Under the pieces are notes generated by a model. The model was not told the DNA's origin and ran no database searches. It was given only the letters and a program-made list of their open reading frames with translations. Source: 2-12-FULL-42-15 sp964196565 (GTDB taxonomy: Bacteria; Pseudomonadota; Gammaproteobacteria; Coxiellales; Coxiellaceae). From it: a DNA stretch of 42,129 nucleotides. Below are positions 30,472 to 39,736 of the stretch, piece after piece (positions within the stretch are counted from its first letter, which is position 1; each line of letters opens with the position of its first letter). The stretch lies in NCBI GenBank assembly GCA_964196565.1, contig CAXMUH010000047.1, positions 1 to 42,129 on the forward strand, written 5' to 3'. A program made the position numbers and the translations under genes.

Positions 30472-31815
30472 CTATTGATCCGCCTGAATCACCAAAAATA
30501 AATTGTGTGTGCCGCGCACAACCTTCAGCAATAATTGGTTTGGTGAGTTTTCTGCAACGGAAATTAACTGTTTTATCGAGTCGATATTTTTGCCATCGGC
30601 TTTAACGATAATATCACCTGGAATTAATCCCGCTAATGCAGCAGCGCTGGTGTCGGTAAGATCTAATACCATTGTGCCTTTTACCATCGAGCTATCCGGT
30701 TCAAGGTCACTAAAGTTTTGCAAACGTATTCCAGAAAGATAAGGAATCATGCGATGCTTCATTTTACCTTTAGGGTCACCCACTGTAGCGGTAATATTTT
30801 TTACTTTATTATCTCGAATTAATGTAATGTGAATTTTTGTGCCTGGGTGGATAATTCCCATTAGATTATGTAATTGGGCAGCGCTATGGACTAAATTATC
30901 ATCGACTTTTGTTATTACATCTTCGCTTTTAAGTCCGGCTTTATCTGCAGGAGAGCCTTCGAGCACTTGAGTGAGAACCACGCCGTTATTATTTTTAAGG
31001 CCGAGGGCATCGGCAAGCTCTGGTGTCATGTTTTGCGCGATCACGCCAAGAATGCTCGGTTTGATTTTGCCATACTTAATCAGTTGCTGACTGACGTCTC
31101 TTAGCATATTACTTGGGATTGCAAAACCAATGCCGATATTACCCGCATTCGGTGCGAGGATTGCGGTATTCATGCCAACCAGTTGACCTGACATATTAAT
31201 TAATGCGCCACCTGAGTTACCTGGATTGATTGAAGCGTCGGTTTGAATAAAATTTTGAAAGCCTTCAATTTTAGGAGTCGCGCGGTTTAATGCACTAATT
31301 ACGCCTGAAGTTACTGTTTGTGATAATCCAAACGGGCTACCGATGGCAACCACAAAATCACCGACTTTAAGTTTGCTGGAATTGGCCAGTGGCATTTGTT
31401 TTAAATTTTTTGCATGAATTTGAATAATCGCAACATCAAAACCATCGGCTTGACCGATTAATTTAGCACGATAACGGCGTCCATCTTTTAAGGTCACCAG
31501 CATAACTTTTTGGTCACTAACAATATGCGCATTGGTGGCGATATAGCCTTTTTTTGCGTTTATGATAACGCCTGAACCAACCGCCAGTGCTTTAGCAATC
31601 ACTTTACTGCCTTTACCGTGGGCGGTGATTTCTTTTTCAACGGAAATATTAACTACTGCTGGCGCGGCTTTAGCCAGCATGGGGGCAAGTGTCGACATGG
31701 GTTTAGTATTGGTATTGATTGGAACATGTGCAGTTGCAAGCGTTGGTGATAAAGTTAACAGGGCAAGTAGCGCCCCGGAAGCGGCAACGGTAAAAATCTT
31801 TCTTATATTTTTCAT
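30472..31815 (-). CDS. degP: Periplasmic serine protease of the HtrA/Deg family
   Basis: Envelope protease-chaperone degrading misfolded periplasmic proteins. The ATG at 31815 is preferred to one 15 codons upstream because it begins a clean signal peptide (IFTVAASGALLALLTLSPTL); this gives 447 residues. The catalytic triad is His97 (ATNAHIVS), Asp127 (DGFDVAII) and Ser201 (NPGNSGGAL), followed by two PDZ domains (about 270-350 and 370-445). The short LA loop region resembles DegQ as much as DegP, so the symbol is tentative. It lies 49 bases after pgeF in a rluD-pgeF-htrA series. Confidence 0.93.
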   Translation of the reverse strand: MKNIRKIFTVAASGALLALLTLSPTLATAHVPINTNTKPMSTLAPMLAKAAPAVVNISVEKEITAHGKGSKVIAKALAVGSGVIINAKKGYIATNAHIVSDQKVMLVTLKDGRRYRAKLIGQADGFDVAIIQIHAKNLKQMPLANSSKLKVGDFVVAIGSPFGLSQTVTSGVISALNRATPKIEGFQNFIQTDASINPGNSGGALINMSGQLVGMNTAILAPNAGNIGIGFAIPSNMLRDVSQQLIKYGKIKPSILGVIAQNMTPELADALGLKNNNGVVLTQVLEGSPADKAGLKSEDVITKVDDNLVHSAAQLHNLMGIIHPGTKIHITLIRDNKVKNITATVGDPKGKMKHRMIPYLSGIRLQNFSDLEPDSSMVKGTMVLDLTDTSAAALAGLIPGDIIVKADGKNIDSIKQLISVAENSPNQLLLKVVRGTHNLFLVIQADQ

Positions 31816-31864
31816 TGTGTTAGTCTCATCTTGGTCAAATTGTGACATGGTTAAGTACAATATT

Positions 31865-32629
31865 CTACTCGATCCAGATCAGAGATGCCATCCGACCCGT
31901 CTTCGTCCCCTCGCGACGATGTGAATAGAACAATCCATGCTGAATAAAGGTGCAGTAATTAGCACCGTAGACTTGATTAATTCCATGCGCTTTTAATTGA
32001 ATTTTTGCCAAACGATATAAATCCAGTTTGCATTTATTATTATATTCTTCAAACACAGCGGCGTAACCTTTATCGAGATTGATAAATTTTTGTTTTAATT
32101 CTTGATTGATTTCATAATGATTGGGTCCAATTGCAGGCCCAAGCCATACCAATAAATCCATTGGATTACTTTTTAAATTTTCAAGCGTGTTTTTGATAAC
32201 GCCATTATAAAGACCTCGCCAACCGGCATGAATGGCTGCAACTTCGGAGCCTTGTTTATTGCAAATTAATATCGGTAAGCAGTCCGCAGTTAAAATCGTA
32301 CAGATTTTATTTTTTTGTTGTGTGTAACTCGCATCCGCGCTTTGTTCTAATTCAGTTTCAGAATTAATTGCAATAACTTTATTACTGTGAATCTGATTTA
32401 GCCAAAAAGGCATTTCGGGCAGCGATAATTCTTCACAAAGTTTATATCGATTGTGGTGTACAGTTTGTAAATCATCACCGACATGGGTGGCTAAATTAAA
32501 CATCTCATAACCCGCTTGATGATGAAACTGGGCTTTTCTCGTCGTGGTGAATGCACGAATAGATTTGGGCGCTGGCCATTCGGGTTGTATATATTGATTT
32601 AGAATATCATTCGTTGGATCGTAGGGCAT
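31865..32629 (-). CDS. pgeF: Peptidoglycan editing factor PgeF / YfiH (multicopper oxidoreductase fold, laccase-domain)
   Basis: YfiH-family protein; the E. coli enzyme removes misincorporated amino acids from UDP-MurNAc peptides, while other members were described as purine nucleoside phosphorylases or polyphenol oxidases. Conserved metal and active-site motifs are present: QIHSNKV, LTADCLPIL, IHAGWRGLYNG and the C-terminal FYSHRREGTKTGRMASLIW. The length of 254 residues is typical. It overlaps rluD by 23 bases, an arrangement conserved in gammaproteobacteria. Confidence 0.93.
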   Translation of the reverse strand: MPYDPTNDILNQYIQPEWPAPKSIRAFTTTRKAQFHHQAGYEMFNLATHVGDDLQTVHHNRYKLCEELSLPEMPFWLNQIHSNKVIAINSETELEQSADASYTQQKNKICTILTADCLPILICNKQGSEVAAIHAGWRGLYNGVIKNTLENLKSNPMDLLVWLGPAIGPNHYEINQELKQKFINLDKGYAAVFEEYNNKCKLDLYRLAKIQLKAHGINQVYGANYCTFIQHGLFYSHRREGTKTGRMASLIWIE

Positions 32630-33563
32630 TTAATAATTCCTCCATATCGTTTGGTAACGGCGCTTTAAATTCCATCCAAACACCCGTCTCTGGATGATGT
32701 AATGATAGGCGCATCGCATGTAAAGCTTGGCGATTAAACTTTTTTAATACTTCTTTTACATTTGCATCTAAATTTTTTGGTGTTGCAATATGCCTACCAT
32801 AAACAGGATCACCCACAATGGGATGATGAATATGTAACATATGAACGCGAATTTGATGGGTGCGCCCGGTCTCTAATTGAAGCTGAATAAAAGTATGTGA
32901 GGCAAATTTTTCTAATATTCTAAAATGAGTGGTCGCATCCCTTCCGCTTGGTGTTACTGCCATTTTAATTCGATGGGTGGGATGACGCCCAACAGGTGCT
33001 TCAATGGTTTTTCCTGAAATCGGTGTGCCTTTAATAATGGCTACGTATTCGCGTTTAATTTCGCGGTTTTTCATCGATTTGGTTAACGCGTTATGTGCTT
33101 CCAGTGTTTTTGCAACCACCAAGAGGCCAGAGGTGTCTTTATCCAGTCGATGAATAATTCCGGCTCGCGGAATATTGGCGAGCGCGGGCTCATGGTAAAG
33201 TAGGGCATTGACCAGCGTATTATCTGGATTGCCGGCGCCGGGATGCACAACCAAGCCGATGGGCTTATTGATTACAATTATCTCATCATCTTCGAAAATA
33301 ATATCGAGTGCAATTTCTTGTGGCAGCCATTGCTCGCTGGCTTTGAGTTGTGCATTGATGCAGACAATTTGATGAGCGGTCACTTTTTGCCTTATCTTGG
33401 CGCAAATTTGATCATCTAATTCGACGAAGCCATTTTTGATCCAGGTTTGTAATTGAGCACGTGAATATTGAGGAAATAAACTCGCTAGGGCTTGGTCAAG
33501 CCGTTGGCCAGTATATTCTGGTGGAATTTCTTGCTTTAAAGTAACTTGCTGGTCACTATTCAT
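32607..33563 (-). CDS. rluD: 23S rRNA pseudouridine synthase RluD
   Basis: Makes pseudouridines at helix 69 of 23S rRNA (positions 1911/1915/1917 in E. coli). The ATG at 33563 is chosen because TAGGAAA precedes it and the resulting 318 residues match the family; the longer frame adds 28 basic residues. An N-terminal S4 domain (RLDQALASLFPQYSRAQLQ) is followed by the catalytic domain with Asp141 in GIIHRLDKDTSGL and the RTHQIRVHM motif. RluC is the main alternative; adjacency to pgeF and the divergent bamD favours RluD. Confidence 0.94.
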   Translation of the reverse strand: MNSDQQVTLKQEIPPEYTGQRLDQALASLFPQYSRAQLQTWIKNGFVELDDQICAKIRQKVTAHQIVCINAQLKASEQWLPQEIALDIIFEDDEIIVINKPIGLVVHPGAGNPDNTLVNALLYHEPALANIPRAGIIHRLDKDTSGLLVVAKTLEAHNALTKSMKNREIKREYVAIIKGTPISGKTIEAPVGRHPTHRIKMAVTPSGRDATTHFRILEKFASHTFIQLQLETGRTHQIRVHMLHIHHPIVGDPVYGRHIATPKNLDANVKEVLKKFNRQALHAMRLSLHHPETGVWMEFKAPLPNDMEELLNALRSNE

Positions 33564-33766
33564 ACGTTTTTTCCTACTGTGGCTAATCTTTTCATAAAGT
33601 TGTAGATTCCGCTTGTTTCGGGTAGAGACATCTCTTACACTTTTCACCGTCCCTAGCTAATGATGCGATTTGGTTTAGTTTAGACCAGGCTAAGGCACTT
33701 TTCTAGTCACGGCATATCAACCTTTGGGATTATGCCACCGTTTAATTTTATCAAGAAGATGGACTG

Positions 33767-34540
33767 ATGAAAAAATTATTATTAATGGTTTTCTTAAGCT
33801 TAGCAATAACCGTTGTTGGGTGTTCCAAAACAGAACAAGATCCTTATCAAGATTTCCGGGGTGAAACCTCGAATGCACTTTTTACTAAGGCTTCGACAGC
33901 TTTGGCAAAAGGTAATTACGACACATCAGTGAAATATTTTGAAGCGTTAGATGCGCTTTATCCGTTTGGCCCATATGCTGAACGCGGACAAATGGATATT
34001 ATTTATGCCTATTTTATGGATGGCGATGATGCGTCATCAATTACGGCAGCGGATCGTTATGTGCGTCTTTATCCGCGCGGTAAAAATGTGGATTATGCCT
34101 ATTACATGCGTGGCGTAGTTGGTTTTAATTTAGGACTTTCCTGGTTGCAGAAAAAAGTAGGAATTAATCCTGGCTTGCGTGATGTCAGTACGTTGCAAAC
34201 ATCGTTCGCTTCATTTTCTATTGTTGCCGATGAATACCCGCATAGCATCTATGCAGAAGATTCTCTGGTTAGAATGGCTTACATTCGTAATTTATTAGCG
34301 AATCGCGAAATTGCTGTAGCAAAATTCTATATGGAAAGGGAAGCTTATGTCGCTGCGGCAAATCGGGCCAGCTATGTGGTTTCGCATTTTCAAGGTTCAG
34401 ATCAGGTAAGTCAGGCATTAGCCATTATGATTAAGGCATATCGTAAACTGGGGCTAGCAAAAATGGCGCAATCTAGTTACGACCTGTTAAAGACTAATTT
34501 TCCTGATTCAAGAGATTATCATCGTTTACGCCACACATAA
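33767..34540 (+). CDS. bamD: Outer-membrane assembly lipoprotein BamD
   Basis: Essential lipoprotein of the BAM complex, which inserts beta-barrels such as the two inverse autotransporters in this window. It has a lipoprotein signal peptide with lipobox VVGC (Cys19) and five predicted TPR-like helical pairs (NALFTKASTALAKGNYDTSV, YPFGPYAERGQM, RLYPRGKNVDYAYYMRG, DEYPHSIYAEDSLVRM). The length of 257 residues is typical. It is divergent from rluD as in other gammaproteobacteria. Confidence 0.95.
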   Translation: MKKLLLMVFLSLAITVVGCSKTEQDPYQDFRGETSNALFTKASTALAKGNYDTSVKYFEALDALYPFGPYAERGQMDIIYAYFMDGDDASSITAADRYVRLYPRGKNVDYAYYMRGVVGFNLGLSWLQKKVGINPGLRDVSTLQTSFASFSIVADEYPHSIYAEDSLVRMAYIRNLLANREIAVAKFYMEREAYVAAANRASYVVSHFQGSDQVSQALAIMIKAYRKLGLAKMAQSSYDLLKTNFPDSRDYHRLRHT

Positions 34541-34563
34541 TTATCGATAAAGATATATTGTTG

Positions 34564-35187
34564 ATGATCACTCGGCAAATAAAATCAACCGTGAAAGTTC
34601 CTCATGCTTCGCGGACAAAAGGCAGTTGGTATGGACATCTGTTTCGTCGCTTAATTCATATTTCTATGTTGGTTATTCCGCTGATCTATTATCCTTATGG
34701 TCACGCCATAGCTGCTTTTTTTCATTTGACTGTGGTTTCATTTTTATTAATTCTGTTAGTCGTTGCACTCTTCGCTGAATTTCTGCGGATATCTTTTGGT
34801 GTTGTGCTATTTGGGCAGCGTGGTTATGAGTCCAAACAAATTTCTGCATTTGCTTGGGGGATGTTTTCGATCGTTATTGTGCTTTTGATTTCACCCGGGC
34901 TTAAATTTAGTGTGCCAATTATTTGGAGCTTGAGTTTGGCTGATCCGTTAATGGGTGAAATGCGACGAATCGTTAAAAGCGCTTTTTGGGTTGAGTTTGT
35001 GGGGGTTATCGTAGTTTTAGCGATTTGGTGGGGATGTGCTTATTGGTTCTCGCTTTCTTTATGGTGGGGTGTATTATTGGCGCCACTCACCGTAGCCGCT
35101 GAGTGGCTTGATTTAAAGTGGATTGATGATAATGCGCTGATGTTGTTAGTGCCATTGATTGTGGTTATGATTGTAAGCCAGTTTTAG
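34564..35187 (+). CDS. Polytopic membrane protein resembling dolichol/phytol kinase family
   Basis: About 207 residues with six or more hydrophobic segments. The arrangement EFLRISFG..GQRGYESKQISAF, then a helix ending SLADPLMGE, then a C-terminal AEWLDLKWIDDNALMLL, recalls CTP-dependent polyprenol/phytol kinases (SEC59 and VTE5 type), where an acidic D-P/G motif and a final DDN are conserved. That assignment is by eye and moderate; a CDP-diglyceride synthetase-like protein is an alternative. The start is ambiguous between TTG 34558 and ATG 34564; a weak AAAGA lies upstream. It follows bamD by 23 bases and precedes fadE. Confidence 0.6.
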   Translation: MITRQIKSTVKVPHASRTKGSWYGHLFRRLIHISMLVIPLIYYPYGHAIAAFFHLTVVSFLLILLVVALFAEFLRISFGVVLFGQRGYESKQISAFAWGMFSIVIVLLISPGLKFSVPIIWSLSLADPLMGEMRRIVKSAFWVEFVGVIVVLAIWWGCAYWFSLSLWWGVLLAPLTVAAEWLDLKWIDDNALMLLVPLIVVMIVSQF

Positions 35188-35258
35188 TCAATAACTGCCT
35201 AATTATTGGCGGTTTTGTCAATTATGTATTAAAATTATAGTTAAAGGAGAAAAGCACT

Positions 35259-37691
35259 ATGGAAGCCCTAGGCTGGATTATCTTATTTTTAGCCGCGACA
35301 GTTGTACTTCAGTTTAAGCGAGCAGCATTATCGGTTTGGGCGGTGTCTTTCTTCGTCTTATTATTAGTGGTTTCCTTTTTTAGTCATGTGAGCACCGGTT
35401 GGTTGATTGTATTGTGGGTTTTGTCCGTTATCGTTTTTGCTCCATTATTGATCACACCTTTTCGTCGCAATTTTATTACCCGGCATATTTTGACCATTTA
35501 TAAAAAAGTAATGCCATCGATGTCCAGCACCGAAAAAGAAGCCCTATCTGCTGGCGGCGTGGGCTGGGAGCGTGAGCTTTTTAGTGGTATGCCAGATTGG
35601 CAGCAACTCTGTCGAATCGCAAAAGTGAAATTAAGCGACGAAGAACGTCAATTTCTAAATGGTCCAGTCGAAGCACTTTGCGGCATGATTAGTAATTGGG
35701 ATATTAATCATATTAAGCATGAAATTCCAGCTGCAATTTGGAAACATTTAAAAACGCATGGTTTTTTTGGTCTTATTATTCCTAAAGAATATGGCGGCAA
35801 AGGTTTTTCAGCACTTGCGCATTCACAAATTATTACTAAAGTGGCCAGTGTCAGCGTATCCGTTGGAACGGTGGTAAGTGTACCAAACTCACTGGGACCT
35901 GCTGAATTATTATTAGAATATGGCACCATTGAGCAAAAAAATTATTATTTGCCACGATTGGCCAAAGGTGAGGAAATTCCTTGTTTTGCGCTAACCAGTC
36001 CAATTGCGGGATCAGACGCAGGCGCGATAGAAGATCATGGTGTGGTTTGCCATAAACAAATTGATGGTAAAAAAACCTTAGGAATTTTATTAAATTGGAA
36101 CAAGCGTTATATCACTTTATGTCCAGTTGCAACTTTACTGGGTTTGGCGTTTAAGCTCTATGACCCGGATCACCTGTTAGGGGATAAAGAAGATATCGGT
36201 ATTACCTGCGCACTGATTCCAGTTAATACTCCAGGGGTCACTACCGGTCGAAAACACTTTCCTGTGTGTTCGCATTTCCCAAATGGTCCGACACAAGGTA
36301 AGAATGTGTTTATTCCACTGGGTTGGGTAATTGGTGGCGAAGAGCGGGTTGGCACTGGCTGGCGTATGTTAATGGAATGTTTAGCTGCGGGACGGTCTAT
36401 TTCGCTGCCGTCAATGGTAACCGGTGGTGTTAAGCGTGTGGTTTATGCATCCGGTGCATATGCGCGTATGCGTCGACAATTTAATACCCCGATTGGTGCG
36501 TTTGGTGGGATCAAAGAAGCGTTAGCGCGTATTGGTGGTTATGGCTATTTAATCGAGGCATTGCGCCTATTCAGTGTGTGTAGTATTGATCTTGGCGTGA
36601 AATCATCTGTCGCTTCAGCGATTTCTAAATGTCACACCACGGGAATTGCGCGTCAGGTGATTAATGATGCGATGGATATTCATGGTGGTAAAGGCATTTG
36701 TATGGGCCCCAATAATTATTTAGCACAGTCTTATATAGAAGGACCCATCAGCATCACCGTTGAGGGCGCCAATATTTTAACACGCTCAATGATTATCTTT
36801 GGTCAGGGAGCAATACGTGCCCACCCTTATGTATTAAAGGAAATGATTGCGGCAAAAGACAAAGACAAAAAACGTGGGCTAAAAGATTTTGATCAGGCGC
36901 TATTTAAACATCTTGGTATGATAAGCAGTAACAAAGTGCGGGCAATGCTATTGGCGCTGTGTGGAAGTCGTTTTGCCAGCGCACCCGATAATGACTTAAA
37001 GCGCTACTACCAATATTTTTCACGCTTTTCAGCTGCTTTTTCCTATATAGCAGATGTGGCGATGATTACCATTGGTGGCAAGCTAAAACGCAAAGAGAGT
37101 TTATCAGCACGTTTGGGAGACATGCTTAGTTTTCTTTATACGGGTTCCGCCGTGCTTAAATATTATGAACTGCAAGATAATAAAGAAGCTAAGCCCGTGG
37201 CACAATGGGTATGCCAGGATCTCTTGTATCGCCTACAAAAAGCATTGCATGAGTTTTTGCAAAACATGCCAAATCGTTGGTTAGCCGCTATGTTGCGCAT
37301 GGTGGTTTTTCCTTTAGGTCGCAGGTTTGATCCGCCTAGCGATAAGTTAGGTAAAGAAGTTGCCGCACTTTTATTGGAGCCGAGTTCAGTGCGTGAAAGC
37401 TTAACGAAGCATGCTTATAAGAGCCTTGGTCAGCATGGAAATCCGATGGGCAATATTGAGGAAGCGTTTAATAAAGCCATTGAGGTTGAGCCATTATTTA
37501 AAGTGTTGCGTAAAGCACAAAAAGATAAAATAATCTCAGGAATGGAATTTAAAGATCAAATTAAATCGGCCGTTGACGCTTCGGTGTTAACTGAGATCGA
37601 GGGACGAAAACTTATGGAAGCCGATCAGTTGCGGATGAAGATTATTAATGTTGATGATTTTTCACAACACGAATTTAATCGAACGGACTAA
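35259..37691 (+). CDS. fadE: Acyl-CoA dehydrogenase FadE
   Basis: Catalyses the first oxidation of fatty acyl-CoA in beta-oxidation. The first roughly 70 residues form two to three membrane segments, followed by the acyl-CoA dehydrogenase core (PKEYGGKGFSALAHSQI, ALTSPIAGSDAGAIEDHG, DIHGGKGICMGPNNYLAQSY in two adjoining stretches) and the extended C-terminal DUF1974-type region found in the long FadE form. The 810-residue length matches E. coli FadE (814). AAAGGAG precedes the ATG. fadD follows after 14 bases, so the two form an operon for fatty-acid use. Confidence 0.96.
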   Translation: MEALGWIILFLAATVVLQFKRAALSVWAVSFFVLLLVVSFFSHVSTGWLIVLWVLSVIVFAPLLITPFRRNFITRHILTIYKKVMPSMSSTEKEALSAGGVGWERELFSGMPDWQQLCRIAKVKLSDEERQFLNGPVEALCGMISNWDINHIKHEIPAAIWKHLKTHGFFGLIIPKEYGGKGFSALAHSQIITKVASVSVSVGTVVSVPNSLGPAELLLEYGTIEQKNYYLPRLAKGEEIPCFALTSPIAGSDAGAIEDHGVVCHKQIDGKKTLGILLNWNKRYITLCPVATLLGLAFKLYDPDHLLGDKEDIGITCALIPVNTPGVTTGRKHFPVCSHFPNGPTQGKNVFIPLGWVIGGEERVGTGWRMLMECLAAGRSISLPSMVTGGVKRVVYASGAYARMRRQFNTPIGAFGGIKEALARIGGYGYLIEALRLFSVCSIDLGVKSSVASAISKCHTTGIARQVINDAMDIHGGKGICMGPNNYLAQSYIEGPISITVEGANILTRSMIIFGQGAIRAHPYVLKEMIAAKDKDKKRGLKDFDQALFKHLGMISSNKVRAMLLALCGSRFASAPDNDLKRYYQYFSRFSAAFSYIADVAMITIGGKLKRKESLSARLGDMLSFLYTGSAVLKYYELQDNKEAKPVAQWVCQDLLYRLQKALHEFLQNMPNRWLAAMLRMVVFPLGRRFDPPSDKLGKEVAALLLEPSSVRESLTKHAYKSLGQHGNPMGNIEEAFNKAIEVEPLFKVLRKAQKDKIISGMEFKDQIKSAVDASVLTEIEGRKLMEADQLRMKIINVDDFSQHEFNRTD

Positions 37692-37705
37692 GGATTTACC
37701 GAGGC

Positions 37706-39361
37706 ATGGATAAAGTCTGGTTGAAGCATTACCCGAGTGGTGTGTCAGAGACAATTGATGCAGATCGTTTCACGTCACTTAGTGATTTTTTGGCGGTGCA
37801 GTGTGACAAATACAGTGATTTAGTTGCATTTGAAAACTTTGATGCACAAATCACTTTTAAAGAGTTTGATGAGCGCAGCAAACATTTTGCTGCGTATTTG
37901 CAGAATGAGCTTGGCCTGAAAAAAGGCGACCGCTTTGCCATTATGCTACCCAATATTATTCAATTTCCCATTGTAATGTATGCTGCAATTCGTGCAGGAC
38001 TTGTGGTTGTTAATGTAAATCCACTGTATACCGTTCGAGAATTATCACACCAATTAAAAGATTCAGGTGCAAAAGCCATTATTGTAATGGAAAACTTCGC
38101 CCATACCTTATCAGAAGCGTTGCCGATGGCCGAGGTCAAGCATGTCGTGGTCACCAAAATGGGGGATTGCTTGAGTCTGGTTAAAGGCAGCATGATTAAT
38201 TGGTATCTTAAATTTATTAAACGTCAGATACCGGATTGGAGCATTCCAGGAGCGATTAATTATCTGCAGATTATGCGCCGTGGTTCTAGCCACGCATTTA
38301 AACCGGTGGACCTGACTGGTGAGGACTTGGCTTTTTTGCAATATACCGGTGGCACTACAGGATTGGCAAAAGGCGCTATGTTAACGCATCGCAATATTGT
38401 TGCCAACATTCTTCAATGTTTAGAGTGGGTGCAGGCGAAATTACAAGACGGTAAAGATACCGTTATTACGGCACTGCCGTTATACCATATTTTTTCTTTG
38501 ACCGGTTGTTTCTTTTTTATGGCGGTTGGTTCCAAGGCTTTATTAATTACTAATCCGCGTGATATTAAACGCTTTGTTAAAATATTAATAACACATAAAT
38601 TTAGTTTGTTTGTCGGGTTAAATACTTTATTTAATGGTTTGATGCATCAACCTAATTTTAAAAAGATCGATTTTTCAGAATTAAATTTAGTGATTTCTGG
38701 TGGCATGGCGCTGCAAAAACCGGTTGCCGATCGCTGGTATCAACAAGCAGGCTCTGTCATTATCGAAGGCTATGGATTGACGGAAGCCTCGCCCGTGGTT
38801 GCGATTAATCCGTTAACCAATACAGCATTTACCGGTAGTGTGGGCATGCCCGTTCCATCCACCGAGGTTCAGATTCGTGATAAAGAAAAAAATGAGCTAG
38901 CCATGGGCGGTGAGGGTGAGTTGTGGGTAAGAGGCCCACAGGTAATGAGGGGTTATTGGAAGCGACTCGAGGCGACACGTGATGTGATTGATGCTGACGG
39001 TTGGTTGCGCACAGGAGATATTGCGCGCTTAGGCGATGATGGGGCGATTTATATTGTCGATCGTGAAAAAGATATGATTATTGTTTCCGGATTTAATGTC
39101 TATCCCAATGAAATTGAAGAAGTGATTATGAGTAATCCGGGTGTTAAAGAAGTCGCCGTGATTGGTGTGCCCAGTGATCGAACCGGCGAGTCGGTTAAAG
39201 CATTTATTGTGCGAACCGACAAACATTTACAAGAAGAAGACATCGTAGCCTTTTGTCTAAAACGCCTCACCAAATATAAAATCCCAAAAACAATCGAATT
39301 CAGGCATGAGTTACCCAAATCCAATGTGGGTAAAGTGTTGCGCCGCGCTCTTAGGGAGTAG
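37706..39361 (+). CDS. fadD: Long-chain fatty acid-CoA ligase FadD
   Basis: Activates imported long-chain fatty acids to acyl-CoA. ANL-superfamily motifs are intact: P-loop YTGGTTGLAKG (213-223), the YGLTEASP motif A5, GWLRTGDIA, and the C-terminal KDMIIVSGFNVYPNEIEE with a catalytic Lys in SNVGKVLRRALRE. The length of 551 residues matches E. coli (561). It lies 14 bases after fadE. Host lipids are a plausible carbon source for an intracellular bacterium, but that is inference. Confidence 0.96.
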   Translation: MDKVWLKHYPSGVSETIDADRFTSLSDFLAVQCDKYSDLVAFENFDAQITFKEFDERSKHFAAYLQNELGLKKGDRFAIMLPNIIQFPIVMYAAIRAGLVVVNVNPLYTVRELSHQLKDSGAKAIIVMENFAHTLSEALPMAEVKHVVVTKMGDCLSLVKGSMINWYLKFIKRQIPDWSIPGAINYLQIMRRGSSHAFKPVDLTGEDLAFLQYTGGTTGLAKGAMLTHRNIVANILQCLEWVQAKLQDGKDTVITALPLYHIFSLTGCFFFMAVGSKALLITNPRDIKRFVKILITHKFSLFVGLNTLFNGLMHQPNFKKIDFSELNLVISGGMALQKPVADRWYQQAGSVIIEGYGLTEASPVVAINPLTNTAFTGSVGMPVPSTEVQIRDKEKNELAMGGEGELWVRGPQVMRGYWKRLEATRDVIDADGWLRTGDIARLGDDGAIYIVDREKDMIIVSGFNVYPNEIEEVIMSNPGVKEVAVIGVPSDRTGESVKAFIVRTDKHLQEEDIVAFCLKRLTKYKIPKTIEFRHELPKSNVGKVLRRALRE

Positions 39362-39382
39362 TTGGCCATAATAATTTTAGCT

Positions 39383-39560
39383 GTCATTCCGAGCGAGTAC
39401 CGCGAACCGAGGAATCCATCTTTGCTTTAGGATCCTTCGGCTTCGGTCAGCGATAGCTGGGCGGGAAGCATCTACGGATGCTGAAATTGGCTTTGAAGTA
39501 GCCCGGACAAACGTTCGAAGAACGTGCGGCCGGGAAGCATCATGCGCAGCATGATTCAAA
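39383..39560. repeat. Cluster of short dispersed repeats and hairpins
   Basis: The 375-base gap after fadD has no convincing gene. It holds a CTGTCATTCCGAGCGAG to GAGGAATCC repeat (39381-39418); the sequence GGGAAGCATC twice (near 39462 and 39532); copy 3 of the GTAGCCCGG palindrome (39498-39534), with an internal perfect ACGTTC-GAA-GAACGT hairpin (39511-39525); and ATCATGC-GCA-GCATGAT (39538-39554). Confidence 0.6.
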
Positions 39561-39673
39561 TTAAATATAAAAATGATAAACTCATTAGTGGGATGTAGTG
39601 ACAGTAAGTCCGCACAATTTGATTAAAATTGCCTCACCTTAGATAACCAACTCAAACGTAACTTGCAGATTAG

Positions 39674-39702
39674 TTGCAATTATTTTTGTTTTTAATTAAA
39701 CT
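39674..39702 (+). promoter_or_regulatory. Promoter of the second inverse-autotransporter gene
   Basis: TTGCAA (39674-39679), a 17-base spacer and TAAACT (39697-39702); four or five of six matches each. The leader to the ATG at 39737 would be about 28 bases and includes AAAGGAGTTGTTTTG. Confidence 0.45.
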
Positions 39703-39736
39703 CTAAGCTACATCTGAACAAAGGAGTTGTTTTGTT

